A DNA stretch of 64,000 nucleotides, taken from positions 52,444 to 116,443 of the forward strand of contig JAIXWG010000001.1 of the NCBI GenBank assembly GCA_027482245.1, read 5' to 3'. The DNA comes from Acetobacteraceae bacterium. Its GTDB lineage: Bacteria > Pseudomonadota > Alphaproteobacteria > Acetobacterales > Acetobacteraceae. The translations under genes and the position numbers were made by a program. Position 1 is the stretch's first letter. Each line of letters starts with the position of its first letter. Below are positions 44,916-55,555 of this stretch, one piece after another. The notes beneath the pieces are model-generated. The model did no database searches. It was given only the letters and a program-made list of their open reading frames with translations, and was not told where the DNA came from.

Positions 44916-45941
44916 TCAGACTGGATCGCGGACCAGCGGGCTGGTGGAGCAGTGGATGCCGCCGCCCCCCAGGCCGACGCGGTCGTAATCCACCAGGCGG
45001 ATGGAGATGCCGGCCCTGTCCAGCGCATCCTGCGTGCGCGCGCTGACGCGGTCGCTCATGATGACGCGGCCGGGCGCGACGGCCAGGCAGTTCACCGTCC
45101 AGGACGGATCCTCATGGTTCACCGGGATCATGTGGATGCCGAGGCGCTTCAGCTCCTCCATGAAGACGAAGGGCAGCATGGAGGGGTTAACGATGGCCAC
45201 GTCGTGGTGGATCATCACGAAGCCGCCGTCGATGTGCAGGCGATAGCCGGGAATCTGCACGCGGATGAGTCGCGTGCCCTGCACGGCCAGCACTTCCTCC
45301 AGCTGCCGCGCACCTTCCTCATTGACGCGGGAGGAGACGCCGACGACGGCGACGTCGGGCCGGATATAGGCAAAGCTGCCGCCCTCCATCAGGCCATGGC
45401 CGTGGATGGTCCGCAGGATCGGCATGCCAAGCGCAGCGAGGGTTTCCGTGACGGGCGCTTCCTCACCCCGGCGGATGCGCGGGCCCATGCGCGTGACGAT
45501 CGCACCGCCCTTGATGCCGATGCAGCTGTCCCGCGTGTAGATCGACTTGTGGCGGCCGGCGGCGGCACGCTTGAGGTAGACGACCTCCACCCCTTCATCG
45601 CGCAGCGCCGCCGCCAGCGCATCATGCTGCGCCTGCTGTTCCTCCAGCGTCGGGCGCTGGTTGCCGCGCCAATAGGCGCCGGTCGTGGGATCGCCGAAGG
45701 CGTTGAGCTCCGGGATGTGCGGCAGCGTGTCCACCACGCGCATCTCCTCCCCCGGGCGGTGCATCAGGACAACGCGGAGGCGCCCGATATCGGAATTGCA
45801 GCCCCATTCGCGGCCCCAGACGAAGGATTGCTCGGACGCGCTTTCGAAAACGGGCTCGGGCTCGCTCGCGAAGCGTTCGATCAGCATGTTGTAGCGATGG
45901 TCGAACTCGCTCATCGCGAAGCTGGGCGGGGTTTTCTGCAT
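44916..45941 (-). CDS. Amidinotransferase / arginine-deiminase-fold hydrolase
   Basis: 341 residues of the guanidino-modifying superfamily. 'YTRDSCIGIKGGAIVTRMG', 'LHIDGGFVMI' (catalytic His) and the C-terminal 'GGGGIHCSTSPL' (nucleophilic Cys) match arginine deiminase, DDAH and amidinotransferases. It probably acts on a guanidino compound such as arginine, a methylarginine or agmatine-like ligand. The 'GRLRVVLMHRPG' start pattern favours the DDAH/ADI branch. GAGG overlaps the stop of the upstream permease gene. It is last in the transporter operon. Confidence 0.85.
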   Translation of the reverse strand: MQKTPPSFAMSEFDHRYNMLIERFASEPEPVFESASEQSFVWGREWGCNSDIGRLRVVLMHRPGEEMRVVDTLPHIPELNAFGDPTTGAYWRGNQRPTLEEQQAQHDALAAALRDEGVEVVYLKRAAAGRHKSIYTRDSCIGIKGGAIVTRMGPRIRRGEEAPVTETLAALGMPILRTIHGHGLMEGGSFAYIRPDVAVVGVSSRVNEEGARQLEEVLAVQGTRLIRVQIPGYRLHIDGGFVMIHHDVAIVNPSMLPFVFMEELKRLGIHMIPVNHEDPSWTVNCLAVAPGRVIMSDRVSARTQDALDRAGISIRLVDYDRVGLGGGGIHCSTSPLVRDPV

Positions 45942-45951
45942 GGTCGTTTCC

Positions 45952-46740
45952 TCAGGCGTCGCGGCGCCTCCGCAGCGCCAGGTCAAGCAGCAACAGGCCA
46001 AGGGTGAAGATCACCAGCAGCACGGCGACGGCGGCCATGGCGGGGTCCAGGTTCTCGTTGATGCCGTCCCAGATGCGGCGTGGCAGGGTGAAGACGTCGC
46101 GGGAGGCGATGAACAGCACGATCACCAACTCATCCCAGCTGTGGATGAAGGCGAAGATGGCGCCGGAGACGATGCCCGGCGCGATGCGCGGCAGGATCAC
46201 CCAGCGCAGCGTTTGCGACAGCGACGCCCCCATGCCCCGCGCCGCCTGCTCCAGCCGCGGGTCGAAGGCGGCAAGTGCGGTGGAGACGGTGATGACGACA
46301 TAGGGAATGCCCGTCACGCCATGCGCGATGGCGACGCCGAGGAAGCGATCCAGCAGGTCGATCTTCGCGAAGTAGCGGTAGAGGCCGACGGCATAGACGA
46401 TGGAGGGGATGATGATCGGCAACAGCATCATCGCCCGCACCAGCTCCGTGGACCGCCGCGACAGCCGCCAGCAGCCGATGGCGCAGAGCGTGCCGGCGAC
46501 AACGGCGATGACCGTCGCCGCCACCGCGATCAGGAAGGACTGCCAGATCGACCCGAGCCAGGCATCGCTGCCCAGCACCGTCGCGTAGTGACGAAGGCTC
46601 AGCGTTTCATGCGGGAGAGAGAGGAAGCGCTGGTCGGTGAGCGAGACGGGGATGACGATGCTGATCGGCAGCACAAGGTAGATCGCGACCATCCAGGCCG
46701 CGGCCACCGTCCATCCACCGGGGCGGTGCGCATGGTCCAT
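45952..46740 (-). CDS. Polyamine-type ABC permease (PotC-like)
   Basis: 262 residues with six helices. The EAA loop 'LEQAARGMGASLSQTLRWVILP' and the 'SWDELVIVLFIASRDVFTLPRRIWD' segment are typical of PotC-type permeases of spermidine/putrescine systems. It lies between the PotB-like and amidinotransferase-fold genes, with gaps of 3 and 10 bases. Confidence 0.9.
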   Translation of the reverse strand: MDHAHRPGGWTVAAAWMVAIYLVLPISIVIPVSLTDQRFLSLPHETLSLRHYATVLGSDAWLGSIWQSFLIAVAATVIAVVAGTLCAIGCWRLSRRSTELVRAMMLLPIIIPSIVYAVGLYRYFAKIDLLDRFLGVAIAHGVTGIPYVVITVSTALAAFDPRLEQAARGMGASLSQTLRWVILPRIAPGIVSGAIFAFIHSWDELVIVLFIASRDVFTLPRRIWDGINENLDPAMAAVAVLLVIFTLGLLLLDLALRRRRDA

Positions 46741-46743
46741 CCC

Positions 46744-47579
46744 TCAGCCCCCCGAACCGAAGACGCGCCGCAAATCGACGACGCGGGAGAAGACCGCGAG
46801 GGTCGCGAGGATCGCCACCACCAGCACCGTCGCCATCATGGTGCCGAGCCCCCAGCGGATGAGGTCCAGGATCTGCAGCCCGATCCATTCCGCCACCATC
46901 AGCGTCTTGCCGCCGCCGAGGATGGCCGGCGTGATGTAGAAGCCGAGCGAGAAGATGAAGACGAGCACGCCGGCCGCGATCAGCCCCGGCAGGGATAGCG
47001 GGAGGAAGATTCGGCGAAAGATGGTGAAGCGCGGCGCGCCGAGGCCCCGCGCGGCGGCGAGCAGCCGCGGGTCGATCTCCCGCATGCTCGCCAGCAGGGG
47101 CAGCACGGCGTAGGGCACCATGTAGTGCACCATGCCGACGATGATGCCGAACTCGTTCCAGACGAGTTGCAGCGGTTCGCTGATCACGCCGGCATCCATC
47201 AGCGCATTGTTCACCAGCCCCTGGCGCCGCAGCAGCGTCACCCAGGCGAAGGCGCGCACCAGCACGCTGATCCAGAGCGGCACGAGCACCGCCAGGATCC
47301 ACCAGCGCCGCGCGGATTCCGTCGCCAGCGCGATCCGGTACGCCAGCACATAGCCGAGCAGCAGCGCGAGCGCCGTGGTGATGGCGCAGATGCGGAGCGT
47401 GGTCACGATGACGCGCTGCACGCTTTCGCTGGTGAAGAGCCGTTCGTAGTTGCCGAGCCCCGGCGAGGGCTCGGTGAAGGAGATCGCCAGCACCTGCGCG
47501 ATGGGGGCGATGTAGAAGGCGGTCATCAGCAGGAAGGCGGGCAGGATCAGCAGCCACCAGCCTGCGTCCTGCCGGCGCA

Positions 47580-47580
<1 letters not shown>
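46744..47580 (-). CDS. Polyamine-type ABC permease (PotB-like)
   Basis: 278 residues. N-terminal helix 'WWLLILPAFLLMTAFYIAPIAQVLAISF', then the EAA loop 'LLAAARGLGAPRFTIFRRIFLPLS', as in PotB-type permeases. Its ATG overlaps the stop of the ATPase gene (ATGA). Confidence 0.9.
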
Positions 47581-48677
<1,097 letters not shown>

Positions 48678-48681
48678 CCGG

Positions 48682-49449
48682 TCAGTCCTTGTAGCCAGGC
48701 TGTTCGCGATCGAGTTTCCGCCGCAACGCCTGCCAGGGCAACCAGCCCTTGGTGGGCCCGCTGTCGAACAGCCTTTGCGTGCGGGCCACGGCATCCGGCG
48801 GCGCCACGGCCAGGGCCGCCCCGCTGGATTGCGCAGCCAGCTGGATGCGGCAGGACTGCTCCAGATAGTACATCCAGTAGAAGGCTTCCGCGACCGTGCG
48901 GCCGACGGTCAGCAGCCCGTGATGCCGCAGGATCATCGCCGGCTTGTCGCCGAGGTCCCGCACCAGCCGTTCGCGCTCAGACAGGTTTTCCTCGGTTGCC
49001 ACGCCCTCATAGTCGTGCAGCGCGACGCGACCGATGAACTCCATCATCATCTGGTTCAGCGGCAGCAGCGTGTCCCGCTGCGCGGCGACGGCCATGCCCG
49101 CCAGCGTATGCGTGTGCATCACGCAATTCGCATCCGCGCGGCCGAGATGGACGGCGGAGTGGATGACGAAGCCCGCGGGGTTAACGGGCCAGCTGGTCTG
49201 CTGCCGCGGCGCGCCTTCCGCATCCACCAGCACGAGGCTGGAGGCCGTCACTTCCTCGAACAGCAGCCCGTAGGGGTTCACCAGGAATCGATGCCCCTCC
49301 CCTGGCACGCGGACCGAGAGATGCGTGAAGACGAGGTCCGTCATGCCGAACAGCGCAACCAGGCGATAGGCGGCCGCCAGATCCTCCCGCAGTTCCCGCT
49401 CCGTCGGCACATGGGTCGGGTCGGGCCGGACGGGCGGCGGCGGCAGCAT
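48682..49449 (-). CDS. Class II aldolase/adducin-family protein
   Basis: 255 residues. 'LTHLSVR'-type loop ('VFTHLSVRVPG'), the zinc ligands in 'VMHTHTLAG' and 'LRHHGLLTVG', and 'EAFYWMYYLEQSCRIQL' match the aldolase II domain. Without the usual catalytic tyrosine context, it could be an aldolase, epimerase or decarboxylase. It lies inside the polyamine-type operon, one base after the hydroxyacid dehydrogenase stop, so it likely acts on a breakdown product. Confidence 0.85.
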   Translation of the reverse strand: MLPPPPVRPDPTHVPTERELREDLAAAYRLVALFGMTDLVFTHLSVRVPGEGHRFLVNPYGLLFEEVTASSLVLVDAEGAPRQQTSWPVNPAGFVIHSAVHLGRADANCVMHTHTLAGMAVAAQRDTLLPLNQMMMEFIGRVALHDYEGVATEENLSERERLVRDLGDKPAMILRHHGLLTVGRTVAEAFYWMYYLEQSCRIQLAAQSSGAALAVAPPDAVARTQRLFDSGPTKGWLPWQALRRKLDREQPGYKD

Positions 49450-49450
49450 G

Positions 49451-50398
49451 TCAGTAGCCCCGGTCGTGGTCGAAGAGGTTGCGCAGCGGGTCGCCGCGCT
49501 CGAAGGCCGCCAGCGCGCGGGCGACGTGTTCCGCGCGTTCCCGCCGCGTCGGCAGGCTGGCGATGTGCGGCGTCACGATGACCTTGGGGTGGTTCCAGAC
49601 CGGATGCGTGGCCGGCAGGGGCTCGGTCTCGAAGACGTCGAGCACGGCGCCGGAGAGCTGGCCACTGTCCAGCGCCGCGATCACGTCATCGATCTTCTGG
49701 TGCGCCCCGCGGCCGACATTCACCAGGCCCGCGCCCTTCGGCAGTTTTCCGAGAAGCGGCGCAGACAGGATTCCGTTGGTCTCGGGCGTGGACGGCAGCA
49801 GGCAGACGAGGATGTGGCTGCGCGCAAGGAAGGCATCGCGCGCCTCCGTGCCGACGAAGCCCTCCACGCCTGGGATGTCCTTCGCCGTGCGCGACCAGCC
49901 GATGACCGGGAAGCCGAGCGCGCGCAGCATGGTCGCGGCCTGCGTGCCCATATGGCCGAGGCCCATGACGCCGACGGTCGTCTGCGTCGCCAGGCCCATG
50001 CCATCGAAATAGGTGAAGTCCTTCGCCACTTGCTGCAGCGCGATCCGTCGCGCGCCGCGCAGCAGGGACAGCGCGGACCAGCAGACGAATTCCCCCATGC
50101 GCTGGGCCGCACCCTCCGTCGCCATGCGGGTTAGCGGGATATGCTTCGGCAGGTCCGGGTCACGAGTGATGAAATCCACGCCCGCGCCGGCACCGCAGAT
50201 CACCCGCAGGTTCGGGAGACGCGCGATGCGCCCGGGCTCGGGGTCCCATACCAGTACGTAGTGCACGTCCTCCGGCGCCACGGCGGGGTCGTCCCACCAC
50301 CGCACCTCGATCTGCGGCGCGCAGGCGGCGAAATGGGCCTGCCATTCCGCCACCGCCGCCTCGCCGCCGGACTTCACCAGGAGGATGGGTTTCGCCAC
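49451..50398 (-). CDS. D-isomer 2-hydroxyacid dehydrogenase (GhrA-like)
   Basis: 315 residues. The NAD(P) fold shows 'GVMGLGHMGTQAATMLRALGF', followed by 'LVCLLPSTPETNGIL' and 'LVNVGRGAHQKIDDVIAALDSG'. The catalytic His is in 'VTPHIASLP', Arg in 'NVGRGA' and Glu in 'DVFETEPLP'. The family reduces glyoxylate, hydroxypyruvate or related 2-oxoacids. I chose GTG 50398 (GAGG upstream) over the TTG seven codons earlier. Confidence 0.9.
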   Translation of the reverse strand: MAKPILLVKSGGEAAVAEWQAHFAACAPQIEVRWWDDPAVAPEDVHYVLVWDPEPGRIARLPNLRVICGAGAGVDFITRDPDLPKHIPLTRMATEGAAQRMGEFVCWSALSLLRGARRIALQQVAKDFTYFDGMGLATQTTVGVMGLGHMGTQAATMLRALGFPVIGWSRTAKDIPGVEGFVGTEARDAFLARSHILVCLLPSTPETNGILSAPLLGKLPKGAGLVNVGRGAHQKIDDVIAALDSGQLSGAVLDVFETEPLPATHPVWNHPKVIVTPHIASLPTRRERAEHVARALAAFERGDPLRNLFDHDRGY

Positions 50399-50435
50399 GC
50401 GGCGCCTCGCTTGCTGCAACGCAGCGAGAGTGCCT

Positions 50436-51545
50436 TCAGCCCGTCACCATGTCGATATAGTCGGCATTGGCCTGGGCGTAGACGCCGCCCCACCAGGTGC
50501 CGTTCTGCGCGACCTGCACGCGGGCATTGGCGGGGTCGGTCGGGTTGAAGCGCTTGAACTCCTCCGGCACCAGGGCGCTGGCGCGCGGGTTGGTCGGGCC
50601 GTTGCCGAGGAACTTCAGCAGTTCCACCTGCTGTTCCGGGTTGGACAGCATGGAGGCGATCAGCCGCTGCACCATCTCGCCCCCCGGATTGCCGCGGGGG
50701 CTGACGAAGATGCCGGGCTGCAGGATGCCCTGGTTCCAGATGTGCTTGAAGCGGCCGTTGCTTTCCTGCTCCAGCACCTTGGCGCGGGTGTGCCAGATCT
50801 GGCCCATCACCGCCTCGCCCGTCCGGATGAACTGCTCCGATTCGGATCCGCTGTTCCAGAAGACGCAATTGCGCCGGATCTCCCGCACCTTGGCGACGCA
50901 GGCGCGGATGTCGAGCGGGTAGAGGTTCGCGGGGTCCTTGCCGAGCGCCATCTGCGCGGCATCCAGCGCGCCGGCGGCATCGCGCCGCAGCAGCCGCGTG
51001 CCGGGGAAGCGCCGCAGATCCCAGAAATCCGCCCAACTGGTCGGCGCGCCGTTCGGGAACTTGGTGCTGTCGTAGACAAGGACGTTGCTGAAGGAATAGG
51101 GCGCCGCGCCATGGTCCAGCGCGAAGGTAGGACCGATGACGTTGTTGCGGTCCACGACGTTGTAGTCGATGCGGTTCAGCAGGTTAAGCCCGCCAAGCAG
51201 TGTGGCGGAGGTGGCGGAGCTGTCGCAGAGGTCCCAGGTGACGCGCCCGCTTTCCACCATGGACCGGATGCGGCCGGCGGAGGGCCCGGTGCTGTCCTGC
51301 ACCACGCGCCAGCCCGGATTCGCCGCGGCGAAGGGATCGCCATAGAAGCGGCCGAAGCCGTCATTGGCGATGCCGCCCCAGTTCACCATCACCATGGTCC
51401 GCGCGGCCTGGGCCTGCGCTTCGCCACCCAGCATCGGCGCGGCGCCCAGCGCGGCCAGGCCCGCCAGCAGGGTTCGCCGGCTCACCTCCCCCCGGTTGAA
51501 CTTCCGCCAGGCCAGCTCGATGCAATCCTGCTGGAACGTCTGCAT
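50436..51545 (-). CDS. Spermidine/putrescine-type ABC substrate-binding protein
   Basis: 369 residues. A Tat-type signal 'SRRTLLAGLAALGAAPML' is preceded by about 20 residues. The mature PotD-like fold has 'MVMVNWGGIANDGFGRFYGDPFAAANPGW', 'YSFSNVLVYD' and 'TSWADFWDLRRFPGTRLL'. It is the first gene of the minus-strand operon and supplies the PotABC-like transporter. ATG 51545 has AAGGGG upstream; an in-frame start at 51617 is less likely. Confidence 0.9.
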   Translation of the reverse strand: MQTFQQDCIELAWRKFNRGEVSRRTLLAGLAALGAAPMLGGEAQAQAARTMVMVNWGGIANDGFGRFYGDPFAAANPGWRVVQDSTGPSAGRIRSMVESGRVTWDLCDSSATSATLLGGLNLLNRIDYNVVDRNNVIGPTFALDHGAAPYSFSNVLVYDSTKFPNGAPTSWADFWDLRRFPGTRLLRRDAAGALDAAQMALGKDPANLYPLDIRACVAKVREIRRNCVFWNSGSESEQFIRTGEAVMGQIWHTRAKVLEQESNGRFKHIWNQGILQPGIFVSPRGNPGGEMVQRLIASMLSNPEQQVELLKFLGNGPTNPRASALVPEEFKRFNPTDPANARVQVAQNGTWWGGVYAQANADYIDMVTG

Positions 51546-51652
51546 GCCTTCGACCCCTTCGCCAAAGAAGCTCCCGCGGGTCCCCTTGATCCGGACGGCG
51601 TCCGGCGGGAACCTCATGGATGCAAGTCAACAGCGGGACGCGCGCGCGGGCA

Positions 51653-52975
51653 ATGACCGATCTTCAATCCATCGCCGCCCCGGGCTTCAAGGCCCGCCCC
51701 TGGTGGTGGGAAGCCGCCGAGCCGCCTGACCGCGACAACGCCCTGCCCGACCACACGCCGATCGCCATCATCGGCGGCGGCTATGCGGGCCTGTCGGCCG
51801 CGCTGACGCTGCGGCGGCTGGGGCATGAGGTCACGGTGATCGATGCGGAGCGCATCGGCTGGGGCGCATCCTCGCGCAATGGCGGCATGGTCTCGGGCGG
51901 GCTGAAGGTCGCCTCCACGGGTCTCGCGGCCAAATACGGGGAGGAGAAGGGCCGCGCCATCGCCGGCGCTGCCGCAGCGTCCTTCCCCTTCATCGAGGAG
52001 ACGATCGCGCGGGAGGGGATCGACTGCGACTATGTCCGCTGCGGCCGCTACACCGGTGCCTGGTCCCGCGCGCACTACAACGCGATGGCGGCGCGCGCCG
52101 ACTGGATCGCGGAGGTGACGGGCCTGCCGACGGAGATGGTGCCGAAATCCCGGCAGCGGGAGTTCGTCGGAAGCGATCACTATGAGGGCGGCATGGCTGC
52201 CGCCGCCACCGGCAGCCTGCATCCCGGGAAATACGCGCGCGGCCTGGCGCAGGCAGCGGAGAAGGCGGGCGCGCGGCTCGTCGATGGCGTCCGCGTCACC
52301 GGCGTGAAGCAGGATGGCAGCGGAATTCGCGTGGCGACGGACAAGGGCGAGCTTCGCGCTGATGCCGTGCTGGTCGCGACCAACGGGTATACGAAGGACG
52401 CGCGCGGCACCGCCCTGCCCTGGCTGGCGAAGCGCCTTATCCCGCTCAACTCCTACATCATCGCGACGGAGGAACTGCCGCCGGAGACGATGGACCGCCT
52501 CTTCCCCGGCCGCCGCATGATCAGCGACAGCAAGCGCGTGCTGAACTATTTCCGGCCTTCGCCGGATGGGAAGCGCGTGCTCTGGGGCGGGCGCGCGAGT
52601 TTCCGCGCGGCCACGGCGGAACAGGCGGCGCCCGCGCTCTACGACACGATGCTGCAGACCTTCCCGGACCTGACCGGCGTGAAGATCACCCACGCCTGGA
52701 CCGGCTATGTCGCCTTCACCTTCGATCTGCTGCCGCATATCGGCGTGCAGGACGGCATGCATTACGCCGCGGGCTGCCAGGGGAGTGGCGTCGCGATGGC
52801 GACGTGGCTCGGCCACAATGTCGCGCTGAAGCTGGCGGGCGCGGCGAATGCGCCCTTCGCGCTGGATGGCCTGCCCTTCCCGACGCAGCCGACCTACACC
52901 GGCACGCCATGGTTCCTGCCGATCGTCGGCAACTACTACAAGGTGCGTGACCACATCGATCGGCTGGTGGGCTGA
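51653..52975 (+). CDS. FAD-dependent amine oxidoreductase (PuuB-like)
   Basis: 440 residues of the DAO family. The dinucleotide motif 'IAIIGGGYAGLSAALTLRRLG' is near residue 37, with 'GWGASSRNGGMVSGG' and 'LHPGKYARGLAQAAE' after it. This pattern is shared with gamma-glutamylputrescine oxidase. Its C-terminal 'GYVAFTFDLLPHIGV' fits the family. Divergent transcription from the PotD-like gene (107 bases apart) supports an amine substrate. Confidence 0.88.
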   Translation: MTDLQSIAAPGFKARPWWWEAAEPPDRDNALPDHTPIAIIGGGYAGLSAALTLRRLGHEVTVIDAERIGWGASSRNGGMVSGGLKVASTGLAAKYGEEKGRAIAGAAAASFPFIEETIAREGIDCDYVRCGRYTGAWSRAHYNAMAARADWIAEVTGLPTEMVPKSRQREFVGSDHYEGGMAAAATGSLHPGKYARGLAQAAEKAGARLVDGVRVTGVKQDGSGIRVATDKGELRADAVLVATNGYTKDARGTALPWLAKRLIPLNSYIIATEELPPETMDRLFPGRRMISDSKRVLNYFRPSPDGKRVLWGGRASFRAATAEQAAPALYDTMLQTFPDLTGVKITHAWTGYVAFTFDLLPHIGVQDGMHYAAGCQGSGVAMATWLGHNVALKLAGAANAPFALDGLPFPTQPTYTGTPWFLPIVGNYYKVRDHIDRLVG

Positions 52976-52977
52976 CC

Positions 52978-54591
52978 ATGCGTCCCGATTTCGTCCTGCT
53001 GAATGCCCGCATCGCGACGATGGACGCGGCGGGCACCGAATGCGGCGCGCTGGCCTCGCTCAACGGCCGCATCGTCGCGCTCGGCGACAGCGCCGCGATC
53101 CGGGACCTCGTCGGCCCCGGCACCAAAGTGCTGGATGCGGAGGGGCAGCGGGTGCTGCCAGGCATCGTGGACAGCCACGCGCATCCCGATGCCTATGCCA
53201 TCCGGCTCCGCGCCTGGACCCTCGTCTCCCCCGACCGCGTGCGCACGCGGGACGCGCTGCTGGCGACGATCCGGCGCCGCTGCGAGGCCGTGGCGCCTGG
53301 CCGCTGGGCCGCCTTCTACCGGCTGAACGAACGCGCCTGCGGCGGCTATCCGACGCTGGCGGAACTCGATGCCGCGAGCCTCGGAAGGCCGATCTTCATC
53401 CTGCGCACGGATGGCCATCTCGGCCTTGCCAACTCCGCTGCCTTCGCGGTCTGCGGCGTCACGGCGGAAACCCCCGACCCCGCCTTCGGCCGCTTCGACA
53501 AGCATGAAGGTCGCCTGACCGGCCTGGTGCGGGAGACGGCGGCGCATGTCTTCCTCAACGCCGTCCATGGCCAGGACAGCGAGGCTGACATCGCCGAGGG
53601 AATGGAGATGGTGCAGAACCAGTGCCTGGCCGCCGGGATCACGTCAGTGGCCAATTCGCTCTGTCCCTCGAAGGCGATCAGCGCCTATCAGCGCATGCAT
53701 CGCGACGGGCGCTGGCGGATGCGGATGGGCATCATCGCGAGTGGCCGCGACGAGCCCTTGATCCCCCACCTCATCGGTGCCGGCATCCGGTCCGGCTTTG
53801 GCGATGAATGGCTGCGCCTGGTTGGCGTGGAATGGTGCCCGGACTGCTCCACCAGCGGCCGCACCGCCGCCTATTGGGACCCCTATCTCGGCACGCCGGT
53901 GCCCGGGGAGCCCGTGCCGAACACCGGCATGCTGCTCTACGAACAGGACGACCTGACGCAGCGCGCCACCGCCGCCCACAAGGCCGGCCTCCAGGTGATG
54001 ATCGAGGGTGTCGGCGACCGCGGCATCGACTTCGCGCTGGACGTGATGGAGGCCGCGCTGGCCGCCCATCCCGTGGACGACCATCGCATGCGCGTCGAGC
54101 ACTGCTGCTACGTGACGCCGAAGATCCTCGAACGCCTGAAGCGCGGCGGCTTCGTGGACAGCTCTGCCACAGGCTTCATGGACGAGCTGGGCGAGGCCTA
54201 TGCCGCCAATCGTGGCCAGGACGCCATGCGCTGGATGTGGCCGCATCGCAGCCTGATCGACGCCGGCGTCCCCGCCCCCGGCCATTCCGATTTCGCGGTC
54301 TGCCGCGTCTCCCCCTGGACGGCGCTCGCCGCCATGGTCAATCGCCGCACCACCGGCGGCACCGACCTCGATGCGCGGGAGGCGATCACGCCGCGCGAAG
54401 CCGTGCGCGCCTATACCTGGCTCGGCGCCTGGGCGCAGCGGGAGGAACGGGAGAAGGGCTCGCTCGAACTGGGCAAGCTGGCGGACCTGATCGTGCTGGA
54501 TCGCGACGTGCTGGAGGACGATCCGGCCGCGATCGCCGGGACGAAGGTCCGCGCCACCATCGTCGGCGGGGTGATCCGGCACGAGGCATGA
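52978..54591 (+). CDS. Amidohydrolase, YtcJ-like (second copy)
   Basis: 537 residues. 'GIVDSHAHPDAYAI' (metal H-x-H), 'ILRTDGHLGLANSAAF', 'MIEGVGDRGIDFAL', 'MRVEHCCYVTP' and 'GHSDFAVCRVSPW' follow the YtcJ pattern. It starts two bases after the amine oxidoreductase stop and overlaps the EamA permease start. It is likely to hydrolyse an amide in the same pathway. It is a distant paralogue of the 39223 gene. Confidence 0.87.
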   Translation: MRPDFVLLNARIATMDAAGTECGALASLNGRIVALGDSAAIRDLVGPGTKVLDAEGQRVLPGIVDSHAHPDAYAIRLRAWTLVSPDRVRTRDALLATIRRRCEAVAPGRWAAFYRLNERACGGYPTLAELDAASLGRPIFILRTDGHLGLANSAAFAVCGVTAETPDPAFGRFDKHEGRLTGLVRETAAHVFLNAVHGQDSEADIAEGMEMVQNQCLAAGITSVANSLCPSKAISAYQRMHRDGRWRMRMGIIASGRDEPLIPHLIGAGIRSGFGDEWLRLVGVEWCPDCSTSGRTAAYWDPYLGTPVPGEPVPNTGMLLYEQDDLTQRATAAHKAGLQVMIEGVGDRGIDFALDVMEAALAAHPVDDHRMRVEHCCYVTPKILERLKRGGFVDSSATGFMDELGEAYAANRGQDAMRWMWPHRSLIDAGVPAPGHSDFAVCRVSPWTALAAMVNRRTTGGTDLDAREAITPREAVRAYTWLGAWAQREEREKGSLELGKLADLIVLDRDVLEDDPAAIAGTKVRATIVGGVIRHEA

Positions 54592-55457
54592 TGCCCGCGC
54601 GCGATGCGGTGCTGCTGGTGGCGCTCTGCGCCGCCTGGGGCTTCGCGCAGGTGACGATGAAGTGGGGCGGCGAGGGCATATCGCCCCTCGTGCAGGCGGG
54701 GCTGCGATCCGCGCTCGCCATCCCCTTCATCCTGCTGTGGTGCCGGTGGCGCGGCGTCACGGTGTTCCGGCGGGACGGCACGCTGCCGGCCGGGCTGCTG
54801 GCGGGCATGCTCTTCTCCGCGGAGTTCTGGGCGATCTTCCGCGCGCTGGAGCTGACGAGCGCCGCCCGCGTCGTCGTGCTGCTCTACACCGCGCCCTTCT
54901 TCGCCGTGATCGGCGCGCATTTCCTGGCGCCCGGGGACCGGCTGACGCGCCGCAAGCTCACCGGCCTCGTCATCGCCTTCGCCTCCGTCCCCGTGCTCTT
55001 CGCGGACCGGCTCGGCGCGCCCGCCGATGGCGCGCTGATGGGCGACCTCATCGGCCTCGCGTCGGGCATCTTCTGGGGCGGCACGATGGTGACGATCAAG
55101 GCGAGCGGCCTGACGCGCATCGCCTCCGAACGCACGCTTCTCTACCAGCTCGCCGTCTCCTCCCTGCTCATCCCGCTCGGCTATGCGATCGGGGAGCGGG
55201 GCGTGTTCGACCCGACGCCGCGCGTGCTGGGGTCGCTGGCCTTCCAGGTGCTGGGCATCGCGGTGGTCAGCTACCTCGCCTGGTTCTGGCTGGTGAAGCG
55301 GCACGCGGCATCGAGCTTCGCGCCCTTCCTCTTCCTCACCCCCGCCTTCGGCGTCGCCTGCGGCTGGCTGCTGCTGGGGGAGGCGGTGACGCCGGCGCTC
55401 CTGGCCTCCCTCCTGCTCGTCGGCGCCGGAATCTGGGTGATCAATCGCGGCGAGTGA
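54588..55457 (+). CDS. EamA/DMT-family permease
   Basis: 289 residues, ten helices in two EamA repeats; 'WAIFRALELTSAARVVVLLYTAPFFAVIG' and 'FLFLTPAFGVACGWLLLGEAVTP' are characteristic. Its ATG overlaps the amidohydrolase stop (ATGA), so it may export a product of that pathway. Confidence 0.88.
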   Translation: MMPARDAVLLVALCAAWGFAQVTMKWGGEGISPLVQAGLRSALAIPFILLWCRWRGVTVFRRDGTLPAGLLAGMLFSAEFWAIFRALELTSAARVVVLLYTAPFFAVIGAHFLAPGDRLTRRKLTGLVIAFASVPVLFADRLGAPADGALMGDLIGLASGIFWGGTMVTIKASGLTRIASERTLLYQLAVSSLLIPLGYAIGERGVFDPTPRVLGSLAFQVLGIAVVSYLAWFWLVKRHAASSFAPFLFLTPAFGVACGWLLLGEAVTPALLASLLLVGAGIWVINRGE

Positions 55458-55555
55458 TGCCAGGATTCGCACGATTTGACACAAACGGAATGGTCGGCTG
55501 GGATGTCCGGACAACTTCGCGGCCCGTGCCGCCCTTGCCCGGAGGATTCCCGCCG